Assembly: GCA_900551105.1 (NCBI GenBank)
Contig: URUT01000020.1
Location: 1 to 19,774, forward strand
DNA from: an uncultured Mycoplasmatota bacterium
Lineage (GTDB): Bacteria > Bacillota_I > Bacilli_A > RF39 > UBA660
Direction: 5' to 3'
Length of the DNA: 19,774 nt
Shown here: positions 1-7,980 of the stretch, piece after piece
How the letters are laid out: each line of letters begins with the position of its first letter
Position numbering within the stretch: the stretch's first letter is position 1
Position numbers and translations under genes: made by a program
Notes under the pieces: generated by a model
What the model was told of the DNA's origin: nothing
Databases searched by the model: none
What the model saw: only the letters and a program-made list of their open reading frames with translations

Positions 1-2
1 TT

Positions 3-977
3 TTTGGTGATGATTATTTATTGGTTGTAGATGAGTCTCATGTTACTTTGCCACAAGTAAAAGCAATGTACAATGGTGATAGAATGAGAAAGCAGACTCT
101 TGTTGATTATGGCTTTAGACTTCCTAGTGCTCTTGATAATAGACCTTTAAAGTGGGAAGAATTTAACAAAAAGATAAAAGAAGCTATATATATTTCTGCT
201 ACTCCAGGCGATTATGAATTGGATTTATGTAATCATAAAGTTACTGAAGCAATAATTAGACCTACAGGACTTTTAGATCCTTCTATTGAAGTTAAAAAGA
301 CTGAAGGGCAGATAGATGATTTAATTGAGCAAATAAATATTAGAGTAGAAAAAAATGAAAGAGTTTTAGTTACGACTCTTACAATTAGAATGGCAGAGGA
401 GCTTACTAATTATTTAAAGAGTGTTAATATTAAGGTTGCTTATTTGCATAACGAGGTTAAGACCTTTGAAAGGCTTAGAATTATAAGAGATTTAAGATTA
501 GGGAAGTATGATGTTATAGTTGGTATTAATCTTTTAAGAGAGGGAATAGATATTCCTGAGGTTAGTTTGATAGCTATCATGGATGCGGATAAACAAGGAT
601 TTTTACGTAGTGAAAGAAGTTTAATTCAAACAATTGGTAGAGCGGCAAGAAATGAAAACGGACATGTTATTATGTATGCTGATAGTATTAGTGATGCAAT
701 GGAAAAAGCTATTAAAGAGACAGAGAGACGTAGAAAAATTCAAGAGGATTATAATAAGGCTCATGGAATAGTTCCTAAAACGGTATTTAAAGAGGTAAGA
801 GATCTTATTTCTAATGAGGTAAGTGATAAGGCTACTGAGAAGTTAAGTAAGAAGGAAAGCCGTGAAATGATGTTAAAGATAGAAAATGAGATGAGAAAAG
901 CTGCTAAAGAGTTAGATTTTGAAAGAGCTATGCAACTTAGAGATGTTTTATTTGAAATGAAAGCAAATGAAAAATAG
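3..977 (+). CDS. uvrB: UvrB, excinuclease ABC subunit B (C-terminal part, 5' end outside window)
   Basis: UvrB is the damage-verifying helicase-like subunit of UvrABC nucleotide excision repair; it is loaded on DNA by UvrA and recruits UvrC. The reading frame is open from the left edge (codons from base 3), so about half of the usual ~660 residues is missing upstream. Visible in order are helicase motif II (DESH, about base 30), motif III (SATPG, about base 197), motif IV (VLVTTLT), motifs V and VI (NLLREGIDIPE, then QTIGRAARN) and a C-terminal UVR domain (KELDFERAMQLRD), which contacts UvrC. The segment that normally reads DADKEGFLRS has Q instead of E here. The stop codon lies inside a terminator hairpin shared with the convergent carboxypeptidase gene. 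Identity is very secure. Confidence 0.97.
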   Translation, partial: FGDDYLLVVDESHVTLPQVKAMYNGDRMRKQTLVDYGFRLPSALDNRPLKWEEFNKKIKEAIYISATPGDYELDLCNHKVTEAIIRPTGLLDPSIEVKKTEGQIDDLIEQINIRVEKNERVLVTTLTIRMAEELTNYLKSVNIKVAYLHNEVKTFERLRIIRDLRLGKYDVIVGINLLREGIDIPEVSLIAIMDADKQGFLRSERSLIQTIGRAARNENGHVIMYADSISDAMEKAIKETERRRKIQEDYNKAHGIVPKTVFKEVRDLISNEVSDKATEKLSKKESREMMLKIENEMRKAAKELDFERAMQLRDVLFEMKANEK

Positions 978-1000
978 AAAATGCGTTTGGCATTTTCTAT
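974..1000. terminator. Bidirectional intrinsic terminator between uvrB and the carboxypeptidase gene
   Basis: There is a perfect 11-bp stem (974-984 with 990-1000) around a five-base loop. On the minus strand it is followed by five T residues; on the plus strand by an interrupted T-rich tract. The stop codons of both convergent genes (975-977 on plus, 997-999 on minus) lie within the two arms. Confidence 0.85.
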
Positions 1001-1947
1001 TTGTTTAAATAGTATTCGTAATATTCATCAAAAGTGATACCTTCATTATGGACTTTAGTTGCTAGGTCTACTCCTAAGTATCTATAATGCCAGGCTTCAT
1101 AAGCATAGCCAGTGATGTTTTCTTTGTTTTTAGGATATCTTAGAATATATCCGTACTTATAAGAGTTTTCTAACATCCATTTATAACTTTCGGTTTCATC
1201 GAATTTGTCATTTTTATCGTTATAGTCAGCGACATCAATCGCAATGCCAGTTTCATGTTCACTTGAGCCAGCTCTTGCTGCATAATTATCGGCTTTTTTG
1301 ATACCAAAAGAGGCTTTATAATCTTTCCAAACTTCATCTTGTCTTTGATGTGAGCGATATGATGATACTATTAAGATGGTATGTCCTTCTTCTTTTGCAG
1401 CATCAGCTAGGTTTTTAAAGGCTTCATAAGCTTCTCTATTTAATTTTTGATTATCTCCATAACTATATGTTTTACTGATCGTTGTTAAGTCACTTACTTC
1501 ATAACTTTCATTTAAGGCATGGTATTTATTTACGAGAAAGCCAAAACCTATTGATGTGTCTGTTTCTTCCATGTTTTCGTAATAATCTCTATCTCTATTA
1601 ACATTTACTAGAGATACTATTTCTGAAGTACTTTTATTAGTGTTTTTATTATAGTAATCTAAATATCTTTCTAAATTCTTTTTTAAATAATATTTTTCTT
1701 GTAAGATATTTAGTAGCGTAGTGTTTTTCTTTTCGTTTAGTAAGTTATCGATTTGAGAACCATTTAAATTATCAGTTAATAGTTTTGCTTCTTCTTTTGT
1801 ATAGTTAATTTGTAATAGTTTGTATTCATAAGTTTGGTGGTATTTATATGTTTTATAGCTTTTAATACCAACGAAAATACCAATGATTAAAATAATCAAT
1901 AATATAAGTTTTCTTTTTACTTTTTTCTTTAATTTTCTTTTTACCAT
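997..1947 (-). CDS. Membrane-anchored M15B (VanY/LdcB-type) D,D- or L,D-carboxypeptidase
   Basis: This is a peptidoglycan carboxypeptidase that trims stem peptides outside the cell. The 316-residue protein has a Lys/Arg-rich N-terminus, one membrane segment (about residues 13-28), a helical charged stalk to about 160, and a C-terminal peptidase M15B domain. The zinc-site signatures are present: SSEHETGIAIDVAD (H231, D238) and EAWHYRYLG (E284, H287). It is therefore an N-terminally anchored extracellular enzyme. The start is supported by an AGAGGAT ribosome binding site at 1952-1960. The vanY name is a family label; nothing nearby suggests glycopeptide resistance, and housekeeping LdcB-like wall maturation is more likely. 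Whether it acts on D,D- or L,D-bonds cannot be told from sequence. Confidence 0.9.
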   Translation of the reverse strand: MVKRKLKKKVKRKLILLIILIIGIFVGIKSYKTYKYHQTYEYKLLQINYTKEEAKLLTDNLNGSQIDNLLNEKKNTTLLNILQEKYYLKKNLERYLDYYNKNTNKSTSEIVSLVNVNRDRDYYENMEETDTSIGFGFLVNKYHALNESYEVSDLTTISKTYSYGDNQKLNREAYEAFKNLADAAKEEGHTILIVSSYRSHQRQDEVWKDYKASFGIKKADNYAARAGSSEHETGIAIDVADYNDKNDKFDETESYKWMLENSYKYGYILRYPKNKENITGYAYEAWHYRYLGVDLATKVHNEGITFDEYYEYYLNK

Positions 1948-1966
1948 AATTCTATCCTCTTTTATG

Positions 1967-1994
1967 ATTATAACATGTTTAATAAGCCTTGTAA
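1967..1994 (-). promoter_or_regulatory. Sigma-A-like promoter of the carboxypeptidase gene
   Basis: On the minus strand there is a perfect extended -10, TGTTATAAT (hexamer 1967-1972), with a weaker TTACAA -35 at 1989-1994 and a 16-base spacer. It lies just upstream of the ribosome binding site at 1952-1960. Confidence 0.7.
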
Positions 1995-2035
1995 ATTTCC
2001 AATATTTTGGTATTTTCTTTTTTACTTTTTTTGTG

Positions 2036-2041
2036 TATAAT
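2036..2041 (+). promoter_or_regulatory. ppaC: -10 element of the pyrophosphatase gene
   Basis: A consensus TATAAT preceded by TGTG lies 28 bases before the start codon. No convincing -35 is visible in the T-rich stretch upstream. The ribosome binding site appears to be AAGTGAT (2057-2063), the 3'-shifted part of the AGGAGGTGAT complement. Confidence 0.65.
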
Positions 2042-2069
2042 GATTTAAATAGAAAGCAAGTGATAATTT

Positions 2070-3692
2070 ATGAATAAAGTACTTATATTTGGACATCGTA
2101 AACCAGATACTGATAGCGTTTGTGGAGCGATTAGTTTAAGTTATTTAAAGAATCAAGTTGGGGTAGCTTCTGAGCCTAGAATTCTTAGTGAGATTAATTT
2201 AGAAACTGCTTTTGCTTTAAAGAAATTTGGTATTTCTGTGCCAAAGTATCTTAATGATGTAAAATTACAAATTAAAGATATTAAATATAAGAAAAAGTAT
2301 TATGTGGAAGAAAATACTTCTATATATGATACTTATAAGTTTATATATGATAAGAAGATTACTGGAATTCCTTTAATTAATAATAATAAAAAGTTTATTG
2401 GTTATGTTTCTTTAAAGGAAATAGCTAATGAGTTAATTATTAGTGATTCAAATAGTTTGGATACTACTTTTGATAATATAGCAAATACTTTAAATGCTAG
2501 TTCAGTATTAAAGTTTGATGATGATATTAAAGGTAATACTTTAGCAGTAGCGTTACCATATCGTATGTTTATAAGTAATATTCCACTTGATGAAAACTCA
2601 ATAGTTATAGTTGGTAATAGAGAACATATTATTGATCATGCTCTTAAGAATAAGATTAAACTTTTAATAATTATTAATAATAGAGAACTTACTGATGCAG
2701 AGTTTAAATTAGCTCAGGAAAATAAAGTAAATATTATTATTACACCTTATGATACATTTAAGACTGCTAGAATGATTACACTTGCAAATCCAATTAAGAG
2801 TATTAAGAGATCTAGTAGTACGGTTTGTTTTAATACACAAGATTACTTATCAGACTTTTTAGATGTTAGTAGTAAAGTTAAACATACTAATTATCCAATA
2901 TTAAATAGTAATGGTACTTGTGATGGAATGCTTAGAGTTATAGATACTAATGAGATAAGTAGGAAGAAAGTTATTTTAGTAGATCATAATGACCCAGGGC
3001 AAAGTGTTGAAGGTTTAGAGGAAGCCGAGATATTAGAGATAGTAGATCATCATAATATTGGTAGTATTAGTACTCATAATCCAATTAATTTTAGAAATAT
3101 GAGTGTTGGTTCAGTTAATACAATTATTTATACATTATATATGGAGTATGGAGTTAAGATACCAAAAGATATAGCAGGTATTATGCTTAGTGGAATAATA
3201 TCAGATACTTTGTTGTTTGCTAGTCCAACTACTACTGATTTAGATAAAAAAGCAGCAGCTGTGCTTGCTAAAATAGCCGGAGTAAATATGGATGAATATG
3301 GTATGGAATTACTAGCTAGTGGAGTAAGTATTAAGGGACTAACAATTGATGAGGTTATTTATAAGGACTTTAAGAATTATACTGCTGGAGAATATAAAGC
3401 CGGTATTGGGCAAGTATTTACAACTACTTTTAATGATTATGTAAATGATATAGATAAGTATGTAAAGAGATTAAATGAGATAGCTGATAATAATAACTAT
3501 AAAGTAGTATGTTTATTTGTAACAGATTTTATTAATAATAATTCTTATGCTTTATTTAATAGTGAAGCTGCTAGTATACTTAGCGAAGCTTACAATATAG
3601 ATAATATTAAGGAAGGTGAACTTCTTAAAGGATTTGTTTCAAGAAAGAAACAAATTGTACCTAACGTATTGGATATTCTTGAGAAAAAATAG
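2070..3692 (+). CDS. ppaC: Family II manganese-dependent inorganic pyrophosphatase with regulatory CBS/DRTGG insert
   Basis: The enzyme hydrolyses cytoplasmic pyrophosphate to phosphate and so drives biosynthetic reactions. The 540 residues are much longer than the ~310 of the simple family II enzyme because a regulatory module is inserted. In order: the N-terminal DHH half with GHRKPDTDS (H9, D13, D15); a first CBS motif (about 65-120); a DRTGG-like domain (about 150-250); a second CBS motif (about 255-300); then the second DHH half with VDHNDPGQS and the DHHN signature (about 325-340), and a C-terminal DHHA2 domain with the RKK tail. CBS-containing enzymes of this type, known from Clostridia, are inhibited by AMP/ADP and activated by ATP or diadenosine polyphosphates, so activity here probably follows energy charge (inference). 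The start is supported by GHRKPDTDS lying at its usual distance from the N-terminus. Confidence 0.95.
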   Translation: MNKVLIFGHRKPDTDSVCGAISLSYLKNQVGVASEPRILSEINLETAFALKKFGISVPKYLNDVKLQIKDIKYKKKYYVEENTSIYDTYKFIYDKKITGIPLINNNKKFIGYVSLKEIANELIISDSNSLDTTFDNIANTLNASSVLKFDDDIKGNTLAVALPYRMFISNIPLDENSIVIVGNREHIIDHALKNKIKLLIIINNRELTDAEFKLAQENKVNIIITPYDTFKTARMITLANPIKSIKRSSSTVCFNTQDYLSDFLDVSSKVKHTNYPILNSNGTCDGMLRVIDTNEISRKKVILVDHNDPGQSVEGLEEAEILEIVDHHNIGSISTHNPINFRNMSVGSVNTIIYTLYMEYGVKIPKDIAGIMLSGIISDTLLFASPTTTDLDKKAAAVLAKIAGVNMDEYGMELLASGVSIKGLTIDEVIYKDFKNYTAGEYKAGIGQVFTTTFNDYVNDIDKYVKRLNEIADNNNYKVVCLFVTDFINNNSYALFNSEAASILSEAYNIDNIKEGELLKGFVSRKKQIVPNVLDILEKK

Positions 3693-3744
3693 TTAACTTA
3701 ATTATAATTTTCTTTCTTAGGCCATATATTTTAGAGGAGGGTCT

Positions 3745-6321
3745 ATGAATAATAATGGTCTAAGTGAAGAAGAAGTAAAAAAATATCGTAATTTATATGG
3801 AACAAATGAAATTGTTAAAACAAAAAGTAATTCGTTTTTAAAGCTACTGTTAATGTCGCTTGGAGACCCGATGATTAAGATTTTACTGATTGTTTTGGCT
3901 CTTAAGTTTGTTTTTTTATTTGCTGAAAACGAATGGTTTGAAACTTTAGGAATATTGATAGCAATATTTTTAGCTTCTTTTATTTCTAGTATTAGTGAGT
4001 ATGGTAGTAATAAGGCTTTTGAAGAACTTATTGATAAGAATAATAAAAAAGAGGTAAAGGTTAAGCGTAGTGGAAGTTACAAATTAGTAGATGTAAAAGA
4101 TATTGTGGTAAATGATATGGTTTATGTAGGTAATGGAGATATAATACCGGCTGATGGATATCTAATTAGTGGTAAAGTAATGGTTGATGAGTCTTGTATA
4201 AATGGCGAATCTAAAGAGAGTGAAAAAATTGCCTCAACGATTAGTGTAAGTGATAAAAATATGCTTTATAAGGGAACAGTAGTTACTGAGTTTGAAGGAG
4301 TTATGAAAGTTAATGCCGTTGGTGAAAAGACCTTATATGGTATGATTGCAAAAGAACTTTTTGAAGAATCTGGCGAAAGTCCATTAAAATCTAGATTAAG
4401 ACATTTAGCTAAAATTATTAGTAGAATAGGGTATGTTGGGGCTTTTTTGGTGTTCTTTTCTTATTTGTTTTCAATCGTATTTATAAAAAATGGATTTAAT
4501 ATGACTCTTGTTAGAGAAACAATAACTAATTATCCTTTAATGATAGATAGCTTTATAGTTGCACTTACATTGGCAGTGACTATTATTATTGTAAGTGTGC
4601 CGGAAGGATTACCAATGATGGTGGCTTTAGTATTATCTACTAATATGAAAAAGATGATAAAACAAAATGTTTTGGTTAGAAAAATGGTAGGTATTGAAAC
4701 TGCTGGTAATTTAGATTTTTTACTTTCTGATAAAACGGGAACGATTACTAACGGTAAAATGTCAGTTATGGGGGTAGTTTCGTATTATGGAAAGATGTAT
4801 GCTAATGAGGTGGAACTTTTAAAAAAGCAGTTTTATTATAACTTGGTTGGGAATTTGATAATATTAAATAATAATGCGATTAAAACTGAGAATGGTATGG
4901 TTACTGGTAATTCTACGGATAAAGCATTATATAATTTTATGAATTATGAGTCTACTGCTAAAATATTAGATAAGGAATTATTTGATAGTGATAAAAAGTA
5001 TTCTAGTGTTAAAACTAGTGATAAAACATATTATAAAGGAGCTGCTGAGGTAATTGTGCCTTGGTGTGATTATTATGTTAATGAAGAAGGAAAGAAAGAA
5101 AAATTATTAAATAAAGATTTAATTTGGAGTAATATTTCTCATTATATGAAAAAAGGTTTTAGGATTCTTGCTCTTGCGTATAAGGAAAATGATAGTTTTG
5201 TTTATGCTGGTTTTGTTATTCTTAAGGATGCGATTAGAAAAGAAGCTAAAGAAGGCGTTGATTTAATTAGAAGAGCTGGCATTAAGATGATTATTGTTAC
5301 GGGGGATGCATTAGATACAACTTTGTATGTTGCTAGTGAACTTGATTTAATTAATAAAGATAGTATTTGTCTTACTAGCAAAGAACTAGAGTTAATGAGT
5401 GATGAAGAAATTGCTAGTGTAATTGATAAGATTAAGATCGTAGCTAGGGCTAAGCCAAATGATAAAAGTAGGCTTGTAAAAATTATTTCACAGATGAATT
5501 ATGTTGTTGGAATGACTGGTGATGGAATAAATGATGCTCCTGCATTAAAAAAAGCCAGTGTTGGCTTTGCAATGGGAAGTGGAACCGAGGTTGCTAAGGA
5601 AGCAGCAGATATTATTATTTTAGATGATAATATTAAATCTATTAGTTTAGCTGTACTTTATGGTAGAACAATTTTTAAGAATATTAGAAAGTTTATTATA
5701 TTTCAGCTTACAATGAATATAGGAGCAATGAGTTTATCAATAATTGGACCTTTTATTGGAATAGATACACCTGTAACATCGATGCAGATGCTATGGATAA
5801 ATATGATAATGGATACACTTGCGGGGCTTGCTTTTGCTTATGAAGAACCAAGTTATAAGTACATGGATGAAAGACCAAAAGGGAAGAATGAACCAATAAT
5901 TAATAAGTATATGTATAATGAGATATGTTTTACGGGAGTTTATTCTTCTATTTTGTGTTTGCTTTTTTTGAAGATTACATTTTTTAAAGATTTAATTCGT
6001 TTTGATGTAGATAATAGATATTTGATGACTGCGTTTTTTGCTTTATTTGTTTTTATTGGGATATTTAATGCTTTTAATGCTAGGACAGATAAGTATAATT
6101 TACTTGATAGAATTACGCATAATAAGATGTTTATAGTAATATTTTTGATGGTTTTAGTTATGCAGATTATTTTCATTTATTATGGTGGTGTTTTATTTAG
6201 GACTTATGGGCTAACTACTATGGAGTTAGTTAAGGTATTATTAATTAGTTTTAGTGTAATTCCAGTTGATTTATTTAGAAAGTATATTTTTAAGCATTAT
6301 AGAACTGGGAACTGTTTATAG
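3745..6321 (+). CDS. Calcium-transporting P-type ATPase (type IIB, PMCA-like)
   Basis: This is an ATP-driven cation exporter of the cytoplasmic membrane. The 858-residue protein has the full P-type layout: N-terminal cation ATPase domain, TM1-2 (about 45-85), actuator with NGES, TM3-4 with the ion-binding PEGLP (P286, E287), phosphorylation motif DKTGT (D329), nucleotide domain, hinge TGDGIND (from 591), and TM5-10. The site II calcium ligands are present in TM6 (N686 and D690 in NMIMD). TM5 reads NIGAMS, with alanine where two-site SERCA pumps have glutamate, so one calcium per cycle as in PMCA/LMCA1-type pumps is predicted. The ribosome binding site AGAGGAGGG lies eight bases upstream of the ATG. 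Its stop codon directly abuts that of the convergent downstream gene, with no terminator. Confidence 0.93.
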   Translation: MNNNGLSEEEVKKYRNLYGTNEIVKTKSNSFLKLLLMSLGDPMIKILLIVLALKFVFLFAENEWFETLGILIAIFLASFISSISEYGSNKAFEELIDKNNKKEVKVKRSGSYKLVDVKDIVVNDMVYVGNGDIIPADGYLISGKVMVDESCINGESKESEKIASTISVSDKNMLYKGTVVTEFEGVMKVNAVGEKTLYGMIAKELFEESGESPLKSRLRHLAKIISRIGYVGAFLVFFSYLFSIVFIKNGFNMTLVRETITNYPLMIDSFIVALTLAVTIIIVSVPEGLPMMVALVLSTNMKKMIKQNVLVRKMVGIETAGNLDFLLSDKTGTITNGKMSVMGVVSYYGKMYANEVELLKKQFYYNLVGNLIILNNNAIKTENGMVTGNSTDKALYNFMNYESTAKILDKELFDSDKKYSSVKTSDKTYYKGAAEVIVPWCDYYVNEEGKKEKLLNKDLIWSNISHYMKKGFRILALAYKENDSFVYAGFVILKDAIRKEAKEGVDLIRRAGIKMIIVTGDALDTTLYVASELDLINKDSICLTSKELELMSDEEIASVIDKIKIVARAKPNDKSRLVKIISQMNYVVGMTGDGINDAPALKKASVGFAMGSGTEVAKEAADIIILDDNIKSISLAVLYGRTIFKNIRKFIIFQLTMNIGAMSLSIIGPFIGIDTPVTSMQMLWINMIMDTLAGLAFAYEEPSYKYMDERPKGKNEPIINKYMYNEICFTGVYSSILCLLFLKITFFKDLIRFDVDNRYLMTAFFALFVFIGIFNAFNARTDKYNLLDRITHNKMFIVIFLMVLVMQIIFIYYGGVLFRTYGLTTMELVKVLLISFSVIPVDLFRKYIFKHYRTGNCL

Positions 6322-6822
6322 TTAGTTTATGTAGCCGTTGATGATAGTTTTGGTGTCGTTTACGTAAATGAATGCTTTGGCGTCAAATGTTGTTATTAAG
6401 GCTTTTAGTTTAGCTAGATCTTTCTTATTTATTTCAGCGATGATGAGTCTACTTTTATTTTCGGTTTTGATTGATGTTAGACCAAAGCCTTCTTGTTTTA
6501 GTATTAAAATTTCTTTAGCATTTATTTTATTAGATATGATGTTAATGGTGTAGTGTCCTTTAATAAATTTAGAGCTTATTAGTGTACCAATATAAGTGCC
6601 AGTAGCGTAACCGGCTGCATAGGAAATTGGAATGAGAAATGATGTTATTTTAGTGTTAAGAGCAGTTCTTGCAACTTCAAACCAGATTAATACTTCAAAA
6701 AAAGCGATGATGGTGGCGATGAACCTTTTTTCTTTAACAATATAGACGGTCCTTATGGTATTCATGGAGACGTCAATAATTCTAGCACTAAAAATTTTTA
6801 GACATAATAAAAATAATTTCAT
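6322..6822 (-). CDS. UPF0316 (YebE-like, DUF5698/DUF2179) membrane protein
   Basis: The 166-residue protein has a hydrophobic N-terminal half with about three membrane segments (about 3-20, 32-52 and 60-82) and a soluble C-terminal DUF2179 domain (about 90-160) with the GFGLT...G pattern. This matches the UPF0316 family of Bacillota (B. subtilis YebE); its function is unknown. The N-terminal segment resembles the CRISPR-unrelated DUF5698 fold often annotated as 'DUF2179 domain protein'. The start is supported by GAGGTT upstream on the minus strand. Promoter signals are unclear; a possible -10 (TATAAT on minus, 6911-6916) would give a leader of about 80 bases. Confidence 0.75.
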   Translation of the reverse strand: MKLFLLCLKIFSARIIDVSMNTIRTVYIVKEKRFIATIIAFFEVLIWFEVARTALNTKITSFLIPISYAAGYATGTYIGTLISSKFIKGHYTINIISNKINAKEILILKQEGFGLTSIKTENKSRLIIAEINKKDLAKLKALITTFDAKAFIYVNDTKTIINGYIN

Positions 6823-6865
6823 ATTTATAACCTCAGTATTAGTATGGTTCTTCTCTTAAATTTTA

Positions 6866-6907
6866 GCCTAGGAATGATATTTGCCTAGTTCTTTTTTTGG
6901 TTTAGGC
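6866..6907. repeat. GCCTAG direct and inverted repeats in the divergent UPF0316/cotJ intergenic region
   Basis: GCCTAG occurs at 6866-6871 and 6883-6888, and its inverse TAGGC at 6903-6907, all between two divergently transcribed genes. The copies can form alternative short hairpins in either transcript, or be paired protein-binding sites. The T-run at 6891-6898 follows the second copy. Function is unknown. Confidence 0.4.
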
Positions 6908-6934
6908 ATATTATACACTGGAGGAGATAGAAAG

Positions 6935-7342
6935 ATGTTATATAATTTGGGTACAGAAGATTTATTTAAAAATTATTTTAATTTAAATGAAAATCGTAAT
7001 AATATTTTAAATCCTAAAGAAGGATTAATTTTAGGAAATATGTTTTTTGATATGTATATTCCATATAAGAATTATAAGCCTAGAGAGTTAGTTGCTAAGA
7101 ATGAAAAAGATAAGATGATGCTTAGAATTAGGGAACTTTCACAGGCTGTTAATGATTTAAATTTATATTTAGATTTAAATCCTGATGATAAAGAGGTTTA
7201 TGCTTTGTTTAAGAAGTATGTTAAAGAATTAAATGAATGTGTTAGTGCATATTCAGCAAAATATGAACCGCTTGAACTTTGTAAGGATACTGGTGATAAG
7301 TATTCATGGGTTAGTGGCACTTGGCCTTGGGAGGAGCAGTAA
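6935..7342 (+). CDS. cotJB: Fused CotJA-CotJB spore coat protein
   Basis: CotJA and CotJB are small spore coat proteins encoded with CotJC in Bacillus and Clostridia. Here one 135-residue chain carries both. Residues about 26-48 (NPKEGLILGNMFFDMYIPY) match the C-terminal CotJA signature (EAL.RGTLFPELY.PY). Residues about 62-135 match CotJB: LRIRELSQAVNDLNLYLDLNPDD, then the C-terminal WPWE. The usual Pro-rich N-terminus of CotJA is missing. The start at 6935 is chosen for the strong GGAGGA at 6920-6925; the frame stays open upstream to a TTG at 6881, but that extension lacks family similarity. The gene is followed after two bases by cotJC, whose ribosome binding site is encoded by the WPWEEQ codons. 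It suggests the organism sporulates or descends from a spore-former. Confidence 0.85.
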   Translation: MLYNLGTEDLFKNYFNLNENRNNILNPKEGLILGNMFFDMYIPYKNYKPRELVAKNEKDKMMLRIRELSQAVNDLNLYLDLNPDDKEVYALFKKYVKELNECVSAYSAKYEPLELCKDTGDKYSWVSGTWPWEEQ

Positions 7343-7344
7343 TT

Positions 7345-7920
7345 ATGTTTAAGTATGATAAAAAATTACCTTATCCAATTAATATTAAAAGAAAAGATAT
7401 AAAGTTAGCAAAGTATATTATAACTCAGTATGGTGGTTATGCTGGTGAGTTAGGAGCTGCTTTAAGATATTTTAGTCAAAAATTTACGATGCCTACTGAT
7501 GAGGGTAGAGCTTTATTAAATGATATTGCTACTGAAGAAATTGGTCATGCAGAAATGATTTGTGTGATGGTTCATCAACTTCTTGCGGGAGCTAGTAAAG
7601 AGGAACTAGAAAAGGCTGGATTAACTGGTCAGTATGTGGAGCATGGCTTAGGAATTTATCCAGTAGATGTAAATGGGATACCTTTTGATGCTAAAACCTT
7701 TGCTTCAACGGGAGATGCGGTTGTAGATTTAGCAGAAGATATGGCAGCAGAAGAGAAAGCAAGAATAGTTTATGAACATTTAATTGACATTTCTAATGAT
7801 GATGATGTTATAGATGTTTTACTTTATTTAAGACAAAGAGAAATAGTACATTATAATATGTTTAAGAAATTGTATGAAAAGTATAAAAAGAAAGAAACTA
7901 TGAAACATTTAGGTAATTAA
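7345..7920 (+). CDS. cotJC: CotJC, manganese-catalase-like spore coat protein
   Basis: CotJC belongs to the ferritin-like manganese catalase family, whose dinuclear manganese centre breaks down hydrogen peroxide; in spore-formers it is deposited in the coat. The 191-residue protein keeps the likely metal ligands on four helices: E35 (AGELGAALRY), E65 and H68 (ATEEIGHAEMI), E136/E137 (MAAEEKARIVY) and E166/H169 (REIVHYNMF). It lacks the long C-terminal tail of Lactobacillus catalase, as CotJC proteins do. The start at ATG 7345 follows GGGAGGAG inside the end of the preceding gene and is preferred over an in-frame TTG at 7321. It lies in an operon with cotJA-cotJB. Catalase activity is inferred, not shown. 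Confidence 0.93.
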   Translation: MFKYDKKLPYPINIKRKDIKLAKYIITQYGGYAGELGAALRYFSQKFTMPTDEGRALLNDIATEEIGHAEMICVMVHQLLAGASKEELEKAGLTGQYVEHGLGIYPVDVNGIPFDAKTFASTGDAVVDLAEDMAAEEKARIVYEHLIDISNDDDVIDVLLYLRQREIVHYNMFKKLYEKYKKKETMKHLGN

Positions 7921-7955
7921 CCTGATGTTTTTTTCTTCTTTTTTGTTTGCTTTTA

Positions 7956-7964
7956 TGGTAAAAT
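7956..7964 (+). promoter_or_regulatory. Extended -10 promoter of the thioredoxin-like/trmL unit
   Basis: TGGTAAAAT (TGnTAAAAT) lies 16 bases before the ATG at 7981. No clear -35 is seen, as expected for extended -10 promoters. It separates this unit from cotJC. Confidence 0.5.
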
Positions 7965-7980
7965 TAGTGTGAGGTGGAGA

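Noticed and set aside
997..1947. Vancomycin resistance (VanY) as the function of the M15 protein
   Set aside because: No VanHAX, VanR/S or related genes are present; the family is common in cell-wall maturation.
1883..2077. Small plus-strand open frame overlapping the carboxypeptidase start
   Set aside because: It is the antisense reading of a Lys-rich, T-rich segment and its end overlaps the pyrophosphatase promoter and ribosome binding site.
6907..6914. CATATTAT as a sporulation-type -10 for the cotJ operon
   Set aside because: Transcription from it would begin at or inside the ribosome binding site GGAGGA at 6920-6925, which would disable it; no matching -35 is seen.
7908..7935. Possible terminator after cotJC (AGGT/ACCT with later T-run)
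   Set aside because: The stem is only four base pairs and the T-run starts four bases further on, so it is too weak to call.
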